Shown here: positions 10,975-20,575 of the stretch, one piece after another | Numbering within the stretch: position 1 is the stretch's first letter | Layout: every line of letters starts with the position of its first letter | NCBI GenBank assembly: GCA_027621405.1 | Contig: JAQCBT010000025.1 | Location: 1 to 37,310, forward strand | Length of the DNA stretch: 37,310 nt | From: Pseudomonadota bacterium | GTDB lineage: Bacteria; Pseudomonadota; Gammaproteobacteria; Pseudomonadales; Pseudohongiellaceae | Direction of reading: 5' to 3' | Notes under the pieces: model-generated | Seen by the model: only the letters and a program-made list of their open reading frames with translations | What the model was told of the DNA's origin: nothing | The model's database searches: none | Translations under genes and position numbers: made by a program

Positions 10975-11298
10975 ATGAAACGCATATATTCCGATAACAA
11001 CGTCGCCATGGTCTGGCACGTGCGCAATATGCTCAAGGCGCAGGATATCGATGTCGAGGTGAGGAATGACCGCCTATACACCGTGGTGGGTGAGGTGCCG
11101 GTTACCGAGTGCATGGCCGAAGTCTGGGTAGTGAACCCACTCTGCTATCGACTCGCTGAGCAATTGATAGCCGAGATGAGGACGGGCTCTGGTGAATCTC
11201 TGCCCGACTGGGAGTGTCCCGGCTGCGGGGAACACAACGAGGGTAGCTTCGCCCTGTGCTGGAAATGCCAACACGCTTACCCGGGCGAATCCTGCTAG
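10975..11298 (+). CDS. DUF2007-family protein with RanBP2-type zinc finger
   Basis: Small cytoplasmic protein of 107 aa; function unknown. Residues 1-70 match the DUF2007 (putative signal-transducing, ACT-like) fold: MKRIYSDNNVAMVWHVRNML, then DIDVEVRNDRL and VWVVNPLCYRLAEQLI. The C-terminus holds one zinc finger: W79, C81, C84, N88, C95 and C98, spaced W-x-C-x2-C-x3-N-x6-C-x2-C, which is the RanBP2 zinc-finger consensus. GGGTGAG lies upstream of ATG 10975; an in-frame TTG at 10960 is less likely. It is 21 bp after murJ and 10 bp before the hydrolase gene, so probably cotranscribed. Confidence 0.85.
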   Translation: MKRIYSDNNVAMVWHVRNMLKAQDIDVEVRNDRLYTVVGEVPVTECMAEVWVVNPLCYRLAEQLIAEMRTGSGESLPDWECPGCGEHNEGSFALCWKCQHAYPGESC

Positions 11299-11308
11299 CA
11301 TTGGCATC

Positions 11309-12010
11309 ATGCCGAGTCGAAAAATAGTCTTCCTGCTGGCTATTCTGGCCGCAAACCCCTCGCATGGGTCCGATTGTGTGGTGCTCTTGCACGGGCTTGC
11401 CCGGGTCTCCAATGCCATGCATGAACTGGAGGTGAAGCTGGGACGGTCCGGCTACGCCGTGGCTAACATCAACTATCCATCTCGCAAATACAGCGTTCCG
11501 GTGCTGGCCAATATTGCACTGGCTGATGGTCTGGAGAGTTGCCGAGAGCGCAGTGCTGGCCAGATTCACTTCGTTGTGCATTCAATGGGAGGAATTCTGC
11601 TGCGCTATTATCTGTCGCAGAACGAAGTGCCAGAGTTGGGGCGGTCAGTGATGCTGGGAACACCCAACAAGGGCGCGGAACTGGTTGATCGCCTGCATGG
11701 CTGGCCTGGATTTTCTCTGCTGGGTCCGGGTGCGAAATCCCTGGGCACCGATGCATCCGGCATTGTACACGAGTTGGGTCCAGTGAATTTTGAGTTGGGA
11801 ATTATTGCCGGGGATACAAACATCAATCCCCTGGCATCCTTGTTACTGGAATCGGAAAATGACAGCATAGTTACCGTGGAGAGCACGAAGGTGGAGGGGA
11901 TGCAGGAACATCTTGTATTGTCGGTCATACACACTACCATGATGCGCAATAATGACTTGATCGACCACGTGATTCACTTTCTCAAAACTGGCAACTTCAT
12001 TCCGGAATAA
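11309..12010 (+). CDS. Exported alpha/beta hydrolase (lipase-like)
   Basis: Predicted secreted or periplasmic serine hydrolase of 233 aa. Residues 1-20 form a signal peptide (KIVFLLAILAANPSHG). The fold begins CVVLLHGLARVSNAM (oxyanion-hole HG). The nucleophile elbow is FVVHSMGGILLRYYL (Ser in HSMGG), followed by VMLGTPNKGAELVDRL, as in PGAP1-like or triacylglycerol lipases. Catalytic Asp and His candidates are NDSIVTVEST and HTTMM near the C-terminus. Substrate unknown; a carboxylesterase or lipase is the safest call. The start at 11309 preserves the signal peptide; a longer frame from 11192 would overlap the DUF2007 gene. Confidence 0.85.
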   Translation: MPSRKIVFLLAILAANPSHGSDCVVLLHGLARVSNAMHELEVKLGRSGYAVANINYPSRKYSVPVLANIALADGLESCRERSAGQIHFVVHSMGGILLRYYLSQNEVPELGRSVMLGTPNKGAELVDRLHGWPGFSLLGPGAKSLGTDASGIVHELGPVNFELGIIAGDTNINPLASLLLESENDSIVTVESTKVEGMQEHLVLSVIHTTMMRNNDLIDHVIHFLKTGNFIPE

Positions 12011-12032
12011 GCAGAAAAGCAGAACCGCCACA

Positions 12033-13004
12033 ATGGATGAACACGAATCGGAACAGGGGGAAGCTGGGCTTCGCCAAAAAGAGCTCGACCTGACCCCCAA
12101 TCAGCGTGAGTTTGCTGAGTCCCTGGGGATCGATTGGCGATCCTCCGATTCCCTCACTGCAGTCCTGCAGCGGGTAGAGCATGAGCTTGGTCAGCGCAAT
12201 ATCCATGAGCTGATCCGGTGGTTCCTGTTAAGCGTCTATCGGCATGCCCATAAAGGGAAGTGGGAGCGCCCCCAGGACAGTGATTTAACAGAGGACGTTC
12301 AGTATCGACTCACTGACCAGCTGGCAGGCAGTGATGAATACAAGCTATCTCTTCTCACCGTGCTAAAGGACAGCCGCTGCCGCTATACCTTGTTGAAGTT
12401 TGGCAAGTCCAGAAATCCTGCGCGAAGAACTCTGTCAAATACTACCAAGGCCTATAAACAGGCGCGGCAATTATTGCTATCGCAGGAGATGCTACCGCTC
12501 GTTGCAGCCAGCAAAGCCATAAAGCCTGCGGAAAATCCAGCCAGTATCGAATCCAGCAAGACTATCGAAAGTAGCGAAAGCAGCGAGAGTAAAGCGAGCA
12601 GCGATAGAATCGAGGGTGGCGAGTACAAGGAGAACTGCGACAGCAAAGCGATCGATGTTCTGTTACCGCAGCAGCCACATGCCGGGCAGGAGTTTCCGGC
12701 ACGGGAATCCGCCAGTGCAACGGCAGTGCATCGCCGTGCCGCCCGGCGCGGCTTTCAGGGTGGCGACAGGGTCGATCAGGGTGACTTGGCTGTGCAGTCT
12801 GTTGCTGCCAGGGAGCAAGCCGAAGCTGCAGAGGATGCTCTTAGTGAGGAAGAGTTCGAAGAGTTGGATAAGGCGCTGGGCAGCGCCACGAACTCTTCCG
12901 CGCAACGCTGGACTTATAATACCAACGAAGAGCGTTTCAGTCTCTTGTTGGGAGTGTTGGCCGGTTCCGCTGCCTGTGTTCTGTTGCTGTGGTTGATTTA
13001 CTGA
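12033..13004 (+). CDS. Unknown protein with Ser-rich linker and C-terminal membrane anchor
   Basis: I do not recognise this 323-aa protein. Residues 1-135 look folded and helical, beginning with acidic MDEHESEQGEAGL, then LTPNQREFAESLGIDWRSSD and IHELIRWFLLSVYRHAHKGKWE. A disordered section from about 150 to 260 is rich in Ser, Glu, Lys and Gln. A single hydrophobic stretch at about 301-322 (LLLGVLAGSAACVLLLWLI) ends the protein, so it looks tail-anchored with its bulk in the cytoplasm. There is no signal peptide and no catalytic motif that I can see. It is 22 bp downstream of the hydrolase and the last gene of the murJ unit; no terminator is visible before the convergent efpL. Confidence 0.75.
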   Translation: MDEHESEQGEAGLRQKELDLTPNQREFAESLGIDWRSSDSLTAVLQRVEHELGQRNIHELIRWFLLSVYRHAHKGKWERPQDSDLTEDVQYRLTDQLAGSDEYKLSLLTVLKDSRCRYTLLKFGKSRNPARRTLSNTTKAYKQARQLLLSQEMLPLVAASKAIKPAENPASIESSKTIESSESSESKASSDRIEGGEYKENCDSKAIDVLLPQQPHAGQEFPARESASATAVHRRAARRGFQGGDRVDQGDLAVQSVAAREQAEAAEDALSEEEFEELDKALGSATNSSAQRWTYNTNEERFSLLLGVLAGSAACVLLLWLIY

Positions 13005-13034
13005 CTAACCGGGCTTTGCCTGACCAGGGGCAGC

Positions 13035-13601
13035 CTATGCGCGCGACATGTATTTCCCGGTAACAGTGTTTACCTTGATCATCTCACCCTTGGAAAGGTA
13101 CTCAGGAACCTGTACTTCCAATCCAGTAGAGAGGGTTGCGGTCTTGCTGCGATTGGTGGCTGAGGCGCCGCTGACTGCAGGTGGGGTATCCACCACTTCC
13201 AGGGTAACGGACTGAGGAAGTTCGATGCCCGCCAGGTTGCCATCCATGATCAGGGCAATAATGTCCTCCTGCTGTTCAACCAGGTAAGGAATCTGGTCTT
13301 CGAGTTGGGAGGTGTTCATGGCGTACTGGCTGTAGTCCTCCTGATTCATGAAGTAGTACTCATCGCCATCCACGTAAGAGAATTGCACGGGGACACGCAC
13401 GCAATCGGCTTCCTTCAACAGGTCATCGCCCTTGAAGGAGCTGTCCAGCTTCTGTCGGGTGCGCAGATTGTTAAACCGCACCTTGTAGAGGGTCACAGCG
13501 CCGCGGGAGGAAGGGGACTTGGCCTCCAGCTGCTTCACGATGTGGGGCGCGCCATCGATTTCCACGATCATTCCTTTCTTTAATTCACTGGCTTTAAACA
13601 T
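13035..13601 (-). CDS. yeiP: EF-P-like protein EfpL (YeiP)
   Basis: Translation factor of the EF-P family that relieves ribosome stalling at proline-rich motifs. It is 188 aa with the three-domain layout: KOW-like 1-65, OB 66-128 and C-terminal 129-188. It is assigned to the EfpL/YeiP branch because the tip loop reads SPSSRGAVTLYK (Arg33), where canonical EF-P has a modifiable Lys in a GKGQA-type loop, and because of FKGDDLL, FSYVDGDEYYFMNQEDY and GASATNRSKTATLSTGLEVQVPEYLS. The ATG at 13601 has AGGGG upstream. It is convergent with the unknown anchored protein. Whether a canonical efp exists elsewhere cannot be seen. Confidence 0.9.
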   Translation of the reverse strand: MFKASELKKGMIVEIDGAPHIVKQLEAKSPSSRGAVTLYKVRFNNLRTRQKLDSSFKGDDLLKEADCVRVPVQFSYVDGDEYYFMNQEDYSQYAMNTSQLEDQIPYLVEQQEDIIALIMDGNLAGIELPQSVTLEVVDTPPAVSGASATNRSKTATLSTGLEVQVPEYLSKGEMIKVNTVTGKYMSRA

Positions 13602-13780
13602 GGTCGGACCCCTGCTTACTGGTGTTGGCGTAATTCAAAACCGGCGCACTTTAGCTAATGCGCTGCGGCTGCGCAAGCTGCAGACAGCACCCTGTGCCAA
13701 ATTGCCTTTGAGTTGACGGCCAGTTTCCACCATAATCCTCCTTCCCAAAAATCCGCCCCAGGGCGCTGAGCATCAGGAAA

Positions 13781-14857
13781 ATGGGCAAAGCCAAGAAAGA
13801 AATCTACAACCTGCACATTACCGGTCATGAGGAATTGCCTCCTCCGAACGAGCTGCTGGAAGAGTTTCACCTCGAGGGTGAGACCCTGAAAACCGTGCGA
13901 GCAGGGCACCGGGCAGTCAAGGCTGTGCTGGACCGGGAAGATCCGAGGCTTATCGTGGTGGTGGGTCCCTGTTCTATCCATAATACTGAAGAGGCGCTCG
14001 ACTATGCCCGGCGCCTGAAGGTCTTGTCTGACGAATTGCAGGATGAACTACTCATTTTGATGCGGGTGTACTTTGAAAAGCCACGAACGTCTGTAGGCTG
14101 GGAAGGGCTCATCTACGATCCCTACCTGGATGGCAGTCACCGCATCGACCAGGGTTTGCGTATCGGTCGCAAGCTGATGCTGGATATCGCGGAGATCGGG
14201 TTGCCGATCGCTATCGAGGCACTCGACCTGATTTCTCCCCAGTATCTGCAGGACCTGGTGAGCTGGACTGCTATAGGTGCGCGGACGACAGAGTCGCCAA
14301 CCCACCGCAAACTTGCCAGTGGTATTTCTTCGGCTGTCGGGTTCAAGAACAATGTGGATGGTGATCTGTCGGTTGCGATTAACGCAATCAGATCTGCGTC
14401 AGCTAACCACAGTTTTATCTCGGTAACGGGCGAGGGCAAGGTCGCGGTATTCCGCACTGAAGGCAATCCTCACTGTCATGTAATCCTTAGAGGTGGCAGG
14501 TCTCCCAATTATGATGCTGCCAGCGTGAAGGCTTGCGAAGAGGAATTGCGTAAGGCAGGGCATCTTGAAAACATCATGATCGATTGCAGTCATGGCAATT
14601 CGCAGAAAGATCCGCAACGCCAGGTTGATGTGCTCAACTCTGTTGCTGCGCAGATCCGCGACGGCAACAAGTCTATTATTGGTGTCATGCTTGAAAGTAA
14701 CCTGAAGGAAGGCAACCAGCCGATCCCTGACGATCCCAACGATATCCTGCCGGGCGTCTCGGTCACGGATGCCTGCATTGGTTGGGAGACCACGGAATCC
14801 GTACTGCGTGAGTTCGCTGCGCAGGTTGGAGATTCGCTGAAAAAGCGCGGCCGTTGA
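13781..14857 (+). CDS. 3-deoxy-7-phosphoheptulonate (DAHP) synthase, class I
   Basis: First step of the shikimate pathway: condenses phosphoenolpyruvate and erythrose 4-phosphate. It is 358 aa, typical for AroF/AroG/AroH-type class I enzymes. Motifs: VVVGPCSIHN (metal-binding Cys), LMRVYFEKPRTSVGWEGLIYDP, the TTESPTHRKLASG region, GFKNNVDGDL, HCHVILRGG and IDCSHGNSQKDPQRQ. AGGA precedes the ATG. The feedback specificity (Phe, Tyr or Trp) cannot be decided by eye, so no aroF/G/H symbol is given. An aminotransferase of the aromatic/aspartate family lies 0.6 kb away on the other strand. Confidence 0.95.
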   Translation: MGKAKKEIYNLHITGHEELPPPNELLEEFHLEGETLKTVRAGHRAVKAVLDREDPRLIVVVGPCSIHNTEEALDYARRLKVLSDELQDELLILMRVYFEKPRTSVGWEGLIYDPYLDGSHRIDQGLRIGRKLMLDIAEIGLPIAIEALDLISPQYLQDLVSWTAIGARTTESPTHRKLASGISSAVGFKNNVDGDLSVAINAIRSASANHSFISVTGEGKVAVFRTEGNPHCHVILRGGRSPNYDAASVKACEEELRKAGHLENIMIDCSHGNSQKDPQRQVDVLNSVAAQIRDGNKSIIGVMLESNLKEGNQPIPDDPNDILPGVSVTDACIGWETTESVLREFAAQVGDSLKKRGR

Positions 14858-14953
14858 TGTAGATCAAGCAGCCCCTGGGCACGTTTCTCTAAACTTCTTT
14901 CCCAAGCATGGAGCGTTGCTGCTCCGAATCTCACCAAAGCTGTCGATCTGGGG

Positions 14954-15403
14954 GTGAATGCCTTGGCTCATTTCAGAAAGCTCCTGCTCGCAATTGATCT
15001 CAGTCCATTGTCTGAATCACTTCTCCGCCGCGTACAGCAAGTATGCGGTGATGAGATGGACCACCTCTACGTCGTTCATGTGTTGACCCACGGATTACAT
15101 GATGTCGATGTAAGGGCGGAAGGGAATCATGACAATCCTCATGCACAACGCATGCAGGACCATAAGGCATTACGTATAAGGGAGCTCCTGCATAAGGCGA
15201 ACCTGCAGATTCCTTCAGACCGAATATTCCTCGTGCACGGTGAACCTGCCAGCGAAATCAAGAAGATGGCCAACAAGATCCAGGCGGATCTTGTGATCGT
15301 GGGAAGTCATGTGAAAGAGAATGACTGGATGCAGCTGCCGGGAGCAACCACCAACTGTGTCATCCAGGGCATTTCGTCCGATGTGATGGCAGTCAAGGTG
15401 TGA
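14954..15403 (+). CDS. Universal stress protein (UspA family)
   Basis: Cytoplasmic stress protein of 149 aa with one Usp domain. FRKLLLAIDLSP at the start and LVIVGSHVKEND near the end are family marks, with HGEPASEIKKMANKIQADL between them. The ATP-binding pattern G-x2-G-x9-G-S/T is degenerate: after the first Gly, the second Gly position is Val. It may therefore be a non-ATP-binding UspA-type protein. The start is uncertain: GTG at 14954 or TTG at 14963, both near GGGGG. It follows the DAHP synthase gene by about 100 bp with no clear terminator between. Confidence 0.88.
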   Translation: MNALAHFRKLLLAIDLSPLSESLLRRVQQVCGDEMDHLYVVHVLTHGLHDVDVRAEGNHDNPHAQRMQDHKALRIRELLHKANLQIPSDRIFLVHGEPASEIKKMANKIQADLVIVGSHVKENDWMQLPGATTNCVIQGISSDVMAVKV

Positions 15404-15420
15404 GCCAGTCGGCTCACACC
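15397..15420. terminator. Perfect hairpin between convergent genes
   Basis: GGTGTGAGCC (15397-15406), loop AGTC, GGCTCACACC (15411-15420): a 10-bp perfect stem overlapping the stop codon of the stress-protein gene. There is no T-run on either side, so it is a weak intrinsic terminator at best, or a 3'-end-protecting structure. Confidence 0.5.
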
Positions 15421-15445
15421 TGTTGCAGGACTGCAGATAGATCGC

Positions 15446-16639
15446 TTACTTGAGAACTGCGGCGATACTTGAAGTCAGGTAGTCGATGTTGTCGTCGTTG
15501 ATGCTGGCGACATTTATGCGGCTGGAGTTGACGAGATAGATGCTGTAGTCGTTAATCAGTGACTGCACCTGTTCCTTGCTCACACCGAGGAAGGAAAACA
15601 TTCCTTTTTCTCTCTCGATAAAGCTGAAATCCTGATCCACACCGGCCTCTCGCAGTCGGGATACCAGCAAGCTGCGCAGTCCATTGATGCGATCCCGCAT
15701 CTCCTTCAGTTCCATTTCCCAGTCGTCATGCAATGCCGGTGTGTTCATCACCGCCTCAACGATGGCTGCACCGTGATCTGGTGGCATGGAATAGTTGGCC
15801 CTGGCGCTGGCTGCCAGCAGGGTGTTGGCGGCAGACGCCTGGGTGTCATTCTCGCAAATCACGGTCGCTGCGCCGGTTCTTTCCCGGTACAGGCCGAAAT
15901 TCTTCGAGCAGGAGCTCACCACGATGAGTTCCGGCAGGGACTCTGCCAGCAGGCGCACGCCATAGACGTCTTCCTCGAGGCCGTCTCCCAGGCCCTGGTA
16001 TGCCAGGTCGATGAATACGGTGAAGCCCTGTTTAAGTGCCACATCCCTTATTGCCTGCCACTGTTCCCTGTTCAGGTCGGCGCCGCTGGGATTGTGGCAG
16101 CAACCATGTAGCAACACGACCTCGTTACTGGAAACCTTCTGCAGGCAGCCCAGCATTTCATCGAATCTTACGTCGTGCTTCTCGTAGTCGTAGTAGGGAT
16201 AGAGTTCGATGTTAAGTCCGGACGAGCCCAGCAAGGGAACATGGTTCGCCCAGGTGGGGTCGCTGACCCATACCTTGGCTCCAGGATTCGCTTTCTGGAT
16301 GAATTCCGCAGACAGGCGCAGTCCGCCACAACCGCCGGGTGACTGTACGGTAATACGGCGACCGCCCAGTCTGGTCAGCAATTCGTCACCGAATAGCATG
16401 CGTGCTACTGCGGCGTTGTAGTCGGCGAAGCCAGTGGGGCCAACGTAGGCCTTGCTCGCCTGTGTATTCAACAGCTTCTCCTCGGCTTTCTTCACGGCTC
16501 GCATGACCGGGGTATTGCCGGCAGCATCCTTGTAAACGCCAACACCGAGATCTACCTTCTTGGGGTTGGTGTCGGCACGGTACGCGGCGGAGAGTCCCAG
16601 GATGGGATCGGGGGGGAGGGGCTGTATTGATTGAAACAT
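15446..16639 (-). CDS. Aspartate/aromatic aminotransferase (class I, PLP)
   Basis: PLP enzyme that interconverts aspartate or aromatic amino acids with their 2-oxo acids. It is 397 aa, the normal length for AspC/TyrB. The start PLPPDPILGLSAAYRAD is typical. PLP contacts: PGGCGGLRLSAEF, HGCCHNPSGADL (Asn), FIDLAYQGLGDG (Asp, Tyr) and the Schiff-base lysine K246 in SSCSKNFGLYRERTG. SSRINVASI holds the C-terminal substrate Arg. AspC versus TyrB cannot be separated by eye. It is 10 bp downstream of folD, so probably cotranscribed with it. Confidence 0.95.
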   Translation of the reverse strand: MFQSIQPLPPDPILGLSAAYRADTNPKKVDLGVGVYKDAAGNTPVMRAVKKAEEKLLNTQASKAYVGPTGFADYNAAVARMLFGDELLTRLGGRRITVQSPGGCGGLRLSAEFIQKANPGAKVWVSDPTWANHVPLLGSSGLNIELYPYYDYEKHDVRFDEMLGCLQKVSSNEVVLLHGCCHNPSGADLNREQWQAIRDVALKQGFTVFIDLAYQGLGDGLEEDVYGVRLLAESLPELIVVSSCSKNFGLYRERTGAATVICENDTQASAANTLLAASARANYSMPPDHGAAIVEAVMNTPALHDDWEMELKEMRDRINGLRSLLVSRLREAGVDQDFSFIEREKGMFSFLGVSKEQVQSLINDYSIYLVNSSRINVASINDDNIDYLTSSIAAVLK

Positions 16640-16649
16640 GATGTTTTCT

Positions 16650-17522
16650 CTATCTGCGTTGGTAGGCTTTGAGGGTATTTTGCAACAAGGATGCGCGAGT
16701 CATTGGGCCGACGCCTCCTGTTACGAAGGTAATATAGGAGCACTTGTCTTTGACGTTTTCGAAGTCCACGTCCCCTACATTGCGAAATCCTGATTTACGA
16801 CTGCTGTCTGGTACACGAGTCTGACCCACATCGATAACGATAGCGCCTTCCTTTACCATGTCGGCAGTGACGAATTCGGTCTTGCCAATGGCTACTATGA
16901 GGATGTCGGCGCTGGCGCAGAGCTCCTTGAGATTCTGGGTGCGACTATGTGCGATCGTTACTGTGGCATTACCGGGGTTGGTGTTACGGGACATTAGTAT
17001 AGACATCGGAGTGCCAACGATATTGCTGCGTCCAAGCACTACACAGTGCTTGCCAGTGGTATCGATTCTGTAACGCCGGAACAGCTCCATGATGCCGTTG
17101 GGAGTGGCCGAGATAAACGTCGGCAGACCCAGGCACATATTTCCAACATTCACCGGCGAGAAACCATCCACATCCTTGGCAGGGTCGATAGCGAGGGTCA
17201 CCTTATTCTCATCGATATGAGCAGGCAGCGGGAGTTGAACGATGAATCCATCGATGTCCGGGTTCCTGTTGAGCTCATCAACCTTGTTTAACAGAGCATC
17301 TTCGCTGATGTCCGCCTCCATGCGAATGGTGGTGGAATTAAATCCAATCTCTTCGCAGTCGCGAATCTTCATGGCGACATAGTTCTGGCTGGCGCCATCA
17401 TCTCCGACCAGTACTGCCGCGAGGTGAGGTACTCTCTTGCCCGAGGCCTTGAGGGATTCAACTTCTTTGGCTATTTCCTGTCGTATTTCCTGGGAACAGG
17501 CGGTTCCGTCGAGTAATTGCAT
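16650..17522 (-). CDS. folD: Bifunctional methylene-THF dehydrogenase/methenyl-THF cyclohydrolase
   Basis: Converts 5,10-methylene-THF to 10-formyl-THF with NADP, supplying purine synthesis and formyl-methionine. It is 290 aa. The family marks are present: [17 protein letters not shown] (catalytic Lys), [36 protein letters not shown] (dinucleotide-binding) and the C-terminal [19 protein letters not shown] 17522 is the first gene of a folD-aminotransferase pair. purU, which uses the FolD product, is 2 kb away. Confidence 0.98.
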   Translation of the reverse strand: MQLLDGTACSQEIRQEIAKEVESLKASGKRVPHLAAVLVGDDGASQNYVAMKIRDCEEIGFNSTTIRMEADISEDALLNKVDELNRNPDIDGFIVQLPLPAHIDENKVTLAIDPAKDVDGFSPVNVGNMCLGLPTFISATPNGIMELFRRYRIDTTGKHCVVLGRSNIVGTPMSILMSRNTNPGNATVTIAHSRTQNLKELCASADILIVAIGKTEFVTADMVKEGAIVIDVGQTRVPDSSRKSGFRNVGDVDFENVKDKCSYITFVTGGVGPMTRASLLQNTLKAYQRR

Positions 17523-17714
17523 CGTGCTTTGTCCGGGTTGTTTTACTTACTTTTGATTACGTGGAATAGATGGGTGCCAGAGTGAATATGAGGTTGGAAC
17601 AAACTGTCCAGATCCCCTGTCGGTGATATTGGACCACGGAGTGCTGGTGTTGCGGAAGGGCGAATCATAAACGAGCGCCAGTAAAGGCTCAAGCCGATCC
17701 AAGGTTTCTACAGC

Positions 17715-18134
17715 CTACCACTTCCCATTGTTCTCCATACTCGCCCAGGGCTCTTGCTGGGGCAGGGGGTCACCCTTTTGCAGGAGCTCAATGGATATAT
17801 TATCGGGCGAGCGTACGAAGGCCATACGTCCGTCCCGGGGTGGCCTGTTGATGACAACACCTCCGTCCATTAATTGCTGGCAAGTCTGGTAAATGTCCTC
17901 GACCTGATAAGCGAGATGGCCGAAATTACGACCCTCGCCATAGGCTTCCGGATCCCAGTTATAGGTGAGTTCAACCTGGGCGTCCTCATCCCCTGGGGCA
18001 GCCAGGAAAACCAGGGTAAACCGACCCTGCTCATTCTCGTAACGCCGAATCTCCTGCAGGCCCAGTTTATCGCAGTAGAAATTCAGTGACTTGTCGAGGT
18101 CACTGACGCGAACCATGGTGTGGAGGTATTTCAT
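17715..18134 (-). CDS. gloA: Lactoylglutathione lyase (glyoxalase I)
   Basis: Metal-dependent isomerase that turns the methylglyoxal-glutathione hemithioacetal into S-lactoylglutathione. It is 139 aa, typical of the short proteobacterial form. Metal ligands are visible as H5 (YLHTMVRV), the Glu in VELTYNW, the His in FGHLAYQV and the Glu in ISIELLQ. It starts 15 bp after the frmA stop in the same direction, so the two glutathione-dependent enzymes form an operon. No terminator is seen after it. Confidence 0.96.
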   Translation of the reverse strand: MKYLHTMVRVSDLDKSLNFYCDKLGLQEIRRYENEQGRFTLVFLAAPGDEDAQVELTYNWDPEAYGEGRNFGHLAYQVEDIYQTCQQLMDGGVVINRPPRDGRMAFVRSPDNISIELLQKGDPLPQQEPWASMENNGKW

Positions 18135-18149
18135 GGGTATATATCCCGG

Positions 18150-19256
<1,107 letters not shown>

Positions 19257-19577
19257 CTAGTGTTCCTTGGGTAGAGTGAATGAGATGGTCCCGGCTCATC
19301 ATCTTTCGGTGCGATATTTACCGCGATTATTGAGTGCGCTGAATTTTGCAAGTTTTCCAGGCTTCGCGTAAGCGAATTTTCGCGTCGGGGGAAGCCAGCA
19401 AGCAGGGTCACCATTGTATAAATAGAAGGGGATAAATAGAAAGTCAAAAATCGAATAGGTGGGAACCCGGGGCAGCGACAGTGCGATATTCCGGCTTTGC
19501 CACTACAATAGGTTTGTAGTTGTCGTAAATTCCTGGGCATCGTGCCCGGCCTGAAGCATCAGATTGGAGTACAGATA
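19257..19577. other. Divergent intergenic region, frmA and purU
   Basis: No gene is evident. Two small inverted repeats are seen: TTCGC-GTAA-GCGAA (19363-19376) and ACTACAA-TAGGT-TTGTAGT (19502-19520). The second lies about 60 bp before the purU start and could be a leader hairpin or operator. I found no FrmR-like regulator gene in the window. Confidence 0.45.
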
Positions 19578-20447
19578 GTGAGCGCCACGGATCCGGCTAA
19601 ATATGTGTTGACGGTTTCCTGCCCGGAGGCGAACGGGATAGTCAGGGCAGTCAGTGATTTCCTGTTCCAGCGTGGCGCAACCATCTACGATGCTGCCCAG
19701 CACCGCGATCCGGTCGCCGACCAGTTTTTCATGCGGGTGGAATTCGAAGAGACTGAGACCAGCCTGCCGGGATTGTCGGCACTGGATGAGGACTTTTCGT
19801 CGATTGCCGAAGAGTTCAGCATGCAGCGGCGCTTTTTTGATCTGGCTGAGCCAGCGCGCGTGTTGCTTGCCGTTTCCAATCACGGGCACTGTCTCAACGA
19901 TATCCTGCATCGCTGGGAGAGCGGTGTACTACCTGCGGAAATTGTCGGGGTAGTATCGAATCACGACAGCATGCGCTCCCTGACTGAATGGTATGGTCTG
20001 CCTTTTTATCACCAGCCGGTCACGCCAGAATCCAGGCCCCGGCAAGAGGGACGCATTGCTGAGCTCATGCTTGAGCACAGGGTTGATCTGCTGGGTCTGG
20101 CCCGCTACATGCAAATACTGTCGCCCCAATTCTGCGAGCAGTTTCCGGGTCGCATTATCAATATTCATCATTCATTCCTGCCCGGATTCAAGGGGGCCGA
20201 TCCCTACCGACAGGCCTACGAGCGAGGAGTGAAGATCATCGGTGCCACGGCGCATTATGTGACCGCGGAGCTGGATGAGGGCCCAATAATAGAACAGACA
20301 GTCGAAAAGGTTGATCACAATCTCGGCATCGAGGAGCTGAGGCAGATTGGTCGTGATGCAGAGTGTGCAGCCTTCGCAAGAGCAGTGAAGTGGCACTGTG
20401 AGCACCGAATCATAGTCAACGGCAAGAAGACGATAGTATTCCGCTAG
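19578..20447 (+). CDS. purU: Formyltetrahydrofolate deformylase
   Basis: Hydrolyses 10-formyl-THF to formate and THF, balancing C1 pools. The start is GTG at 19578 with GGAG eight bases upstream, giving 289 aa; a GTG at 19542 would add 12 unlikely residues. An N-terminal ACT domain (about 1-80: YVLTVSCPEANGIVRAVSDFLFQRGATI) senses ligands. The formyltransferase-fold C-terminus has RYMQILS, the catalytic Asn/His in IINIHHSFLPGFKGADPYRQAY and IIGATAHYVTAELDEGPIIEQ (Asp). It is divergent from frmA. Confidence 0.96.
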   Translation: MSATDPAKYVLTVSCPEANGIVRAVSDFLFQRGATIYDAAQHRDPVADQFFMRVEFEETETSLPGLSALDEDFSSIAEEFSMQRRFFDLAEPARVLLAVSNHGHCLNDILHRWESGVLPAEIVGVVSNHDSMRSLTEWYGLPFYHQPVTPESRPRQEGRIAELMLEHRVDLLGLARYMQILSPQFCEQFPGRIINIHHSFLPGFKGADPYRQAYERGVKIIGATAHYVTAELDEGPIIEQTVEKVDHNLGIEELRQIGRDAECAAFARAVKWHCEHRIIVNGKKTIVFR

Positions 20448-20475
20448 GGAACTTAAGCAGCCAGGAGTTTTCTGG

Positions 20476-20491
20476 GCAAGCTGGAGCTTGC
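20476..20491. promoter_or_regulatory. Palindrome in the purU-permease gap
   Basis: GCAAGCT-GG-AGCTTGC, a perfect 7-bp-arm inverted repeat about 85 bp before the permease start. It could be an operator; it has no T-run and would form a poor hairpin with a 2-nt loop. No regulator is assigned. Confidence 0.35.
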
Positions 20492-20575
20492 GAGCGACAG
20501 CGGTTATCATGCCGCGCTTTCCCGAGTCTGCATCCTGGGCAGATTCCATGGCTCAGACTTGCCGGGGTTCTTGGT

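Noticed and set aside
12540..12606. Ser/Glu-rich near-repeats in the unknown anchored protein as a DNA repeat
   Set aside because: The repetition is imperfect and confined to a disordered coding linker; not a repeat element.
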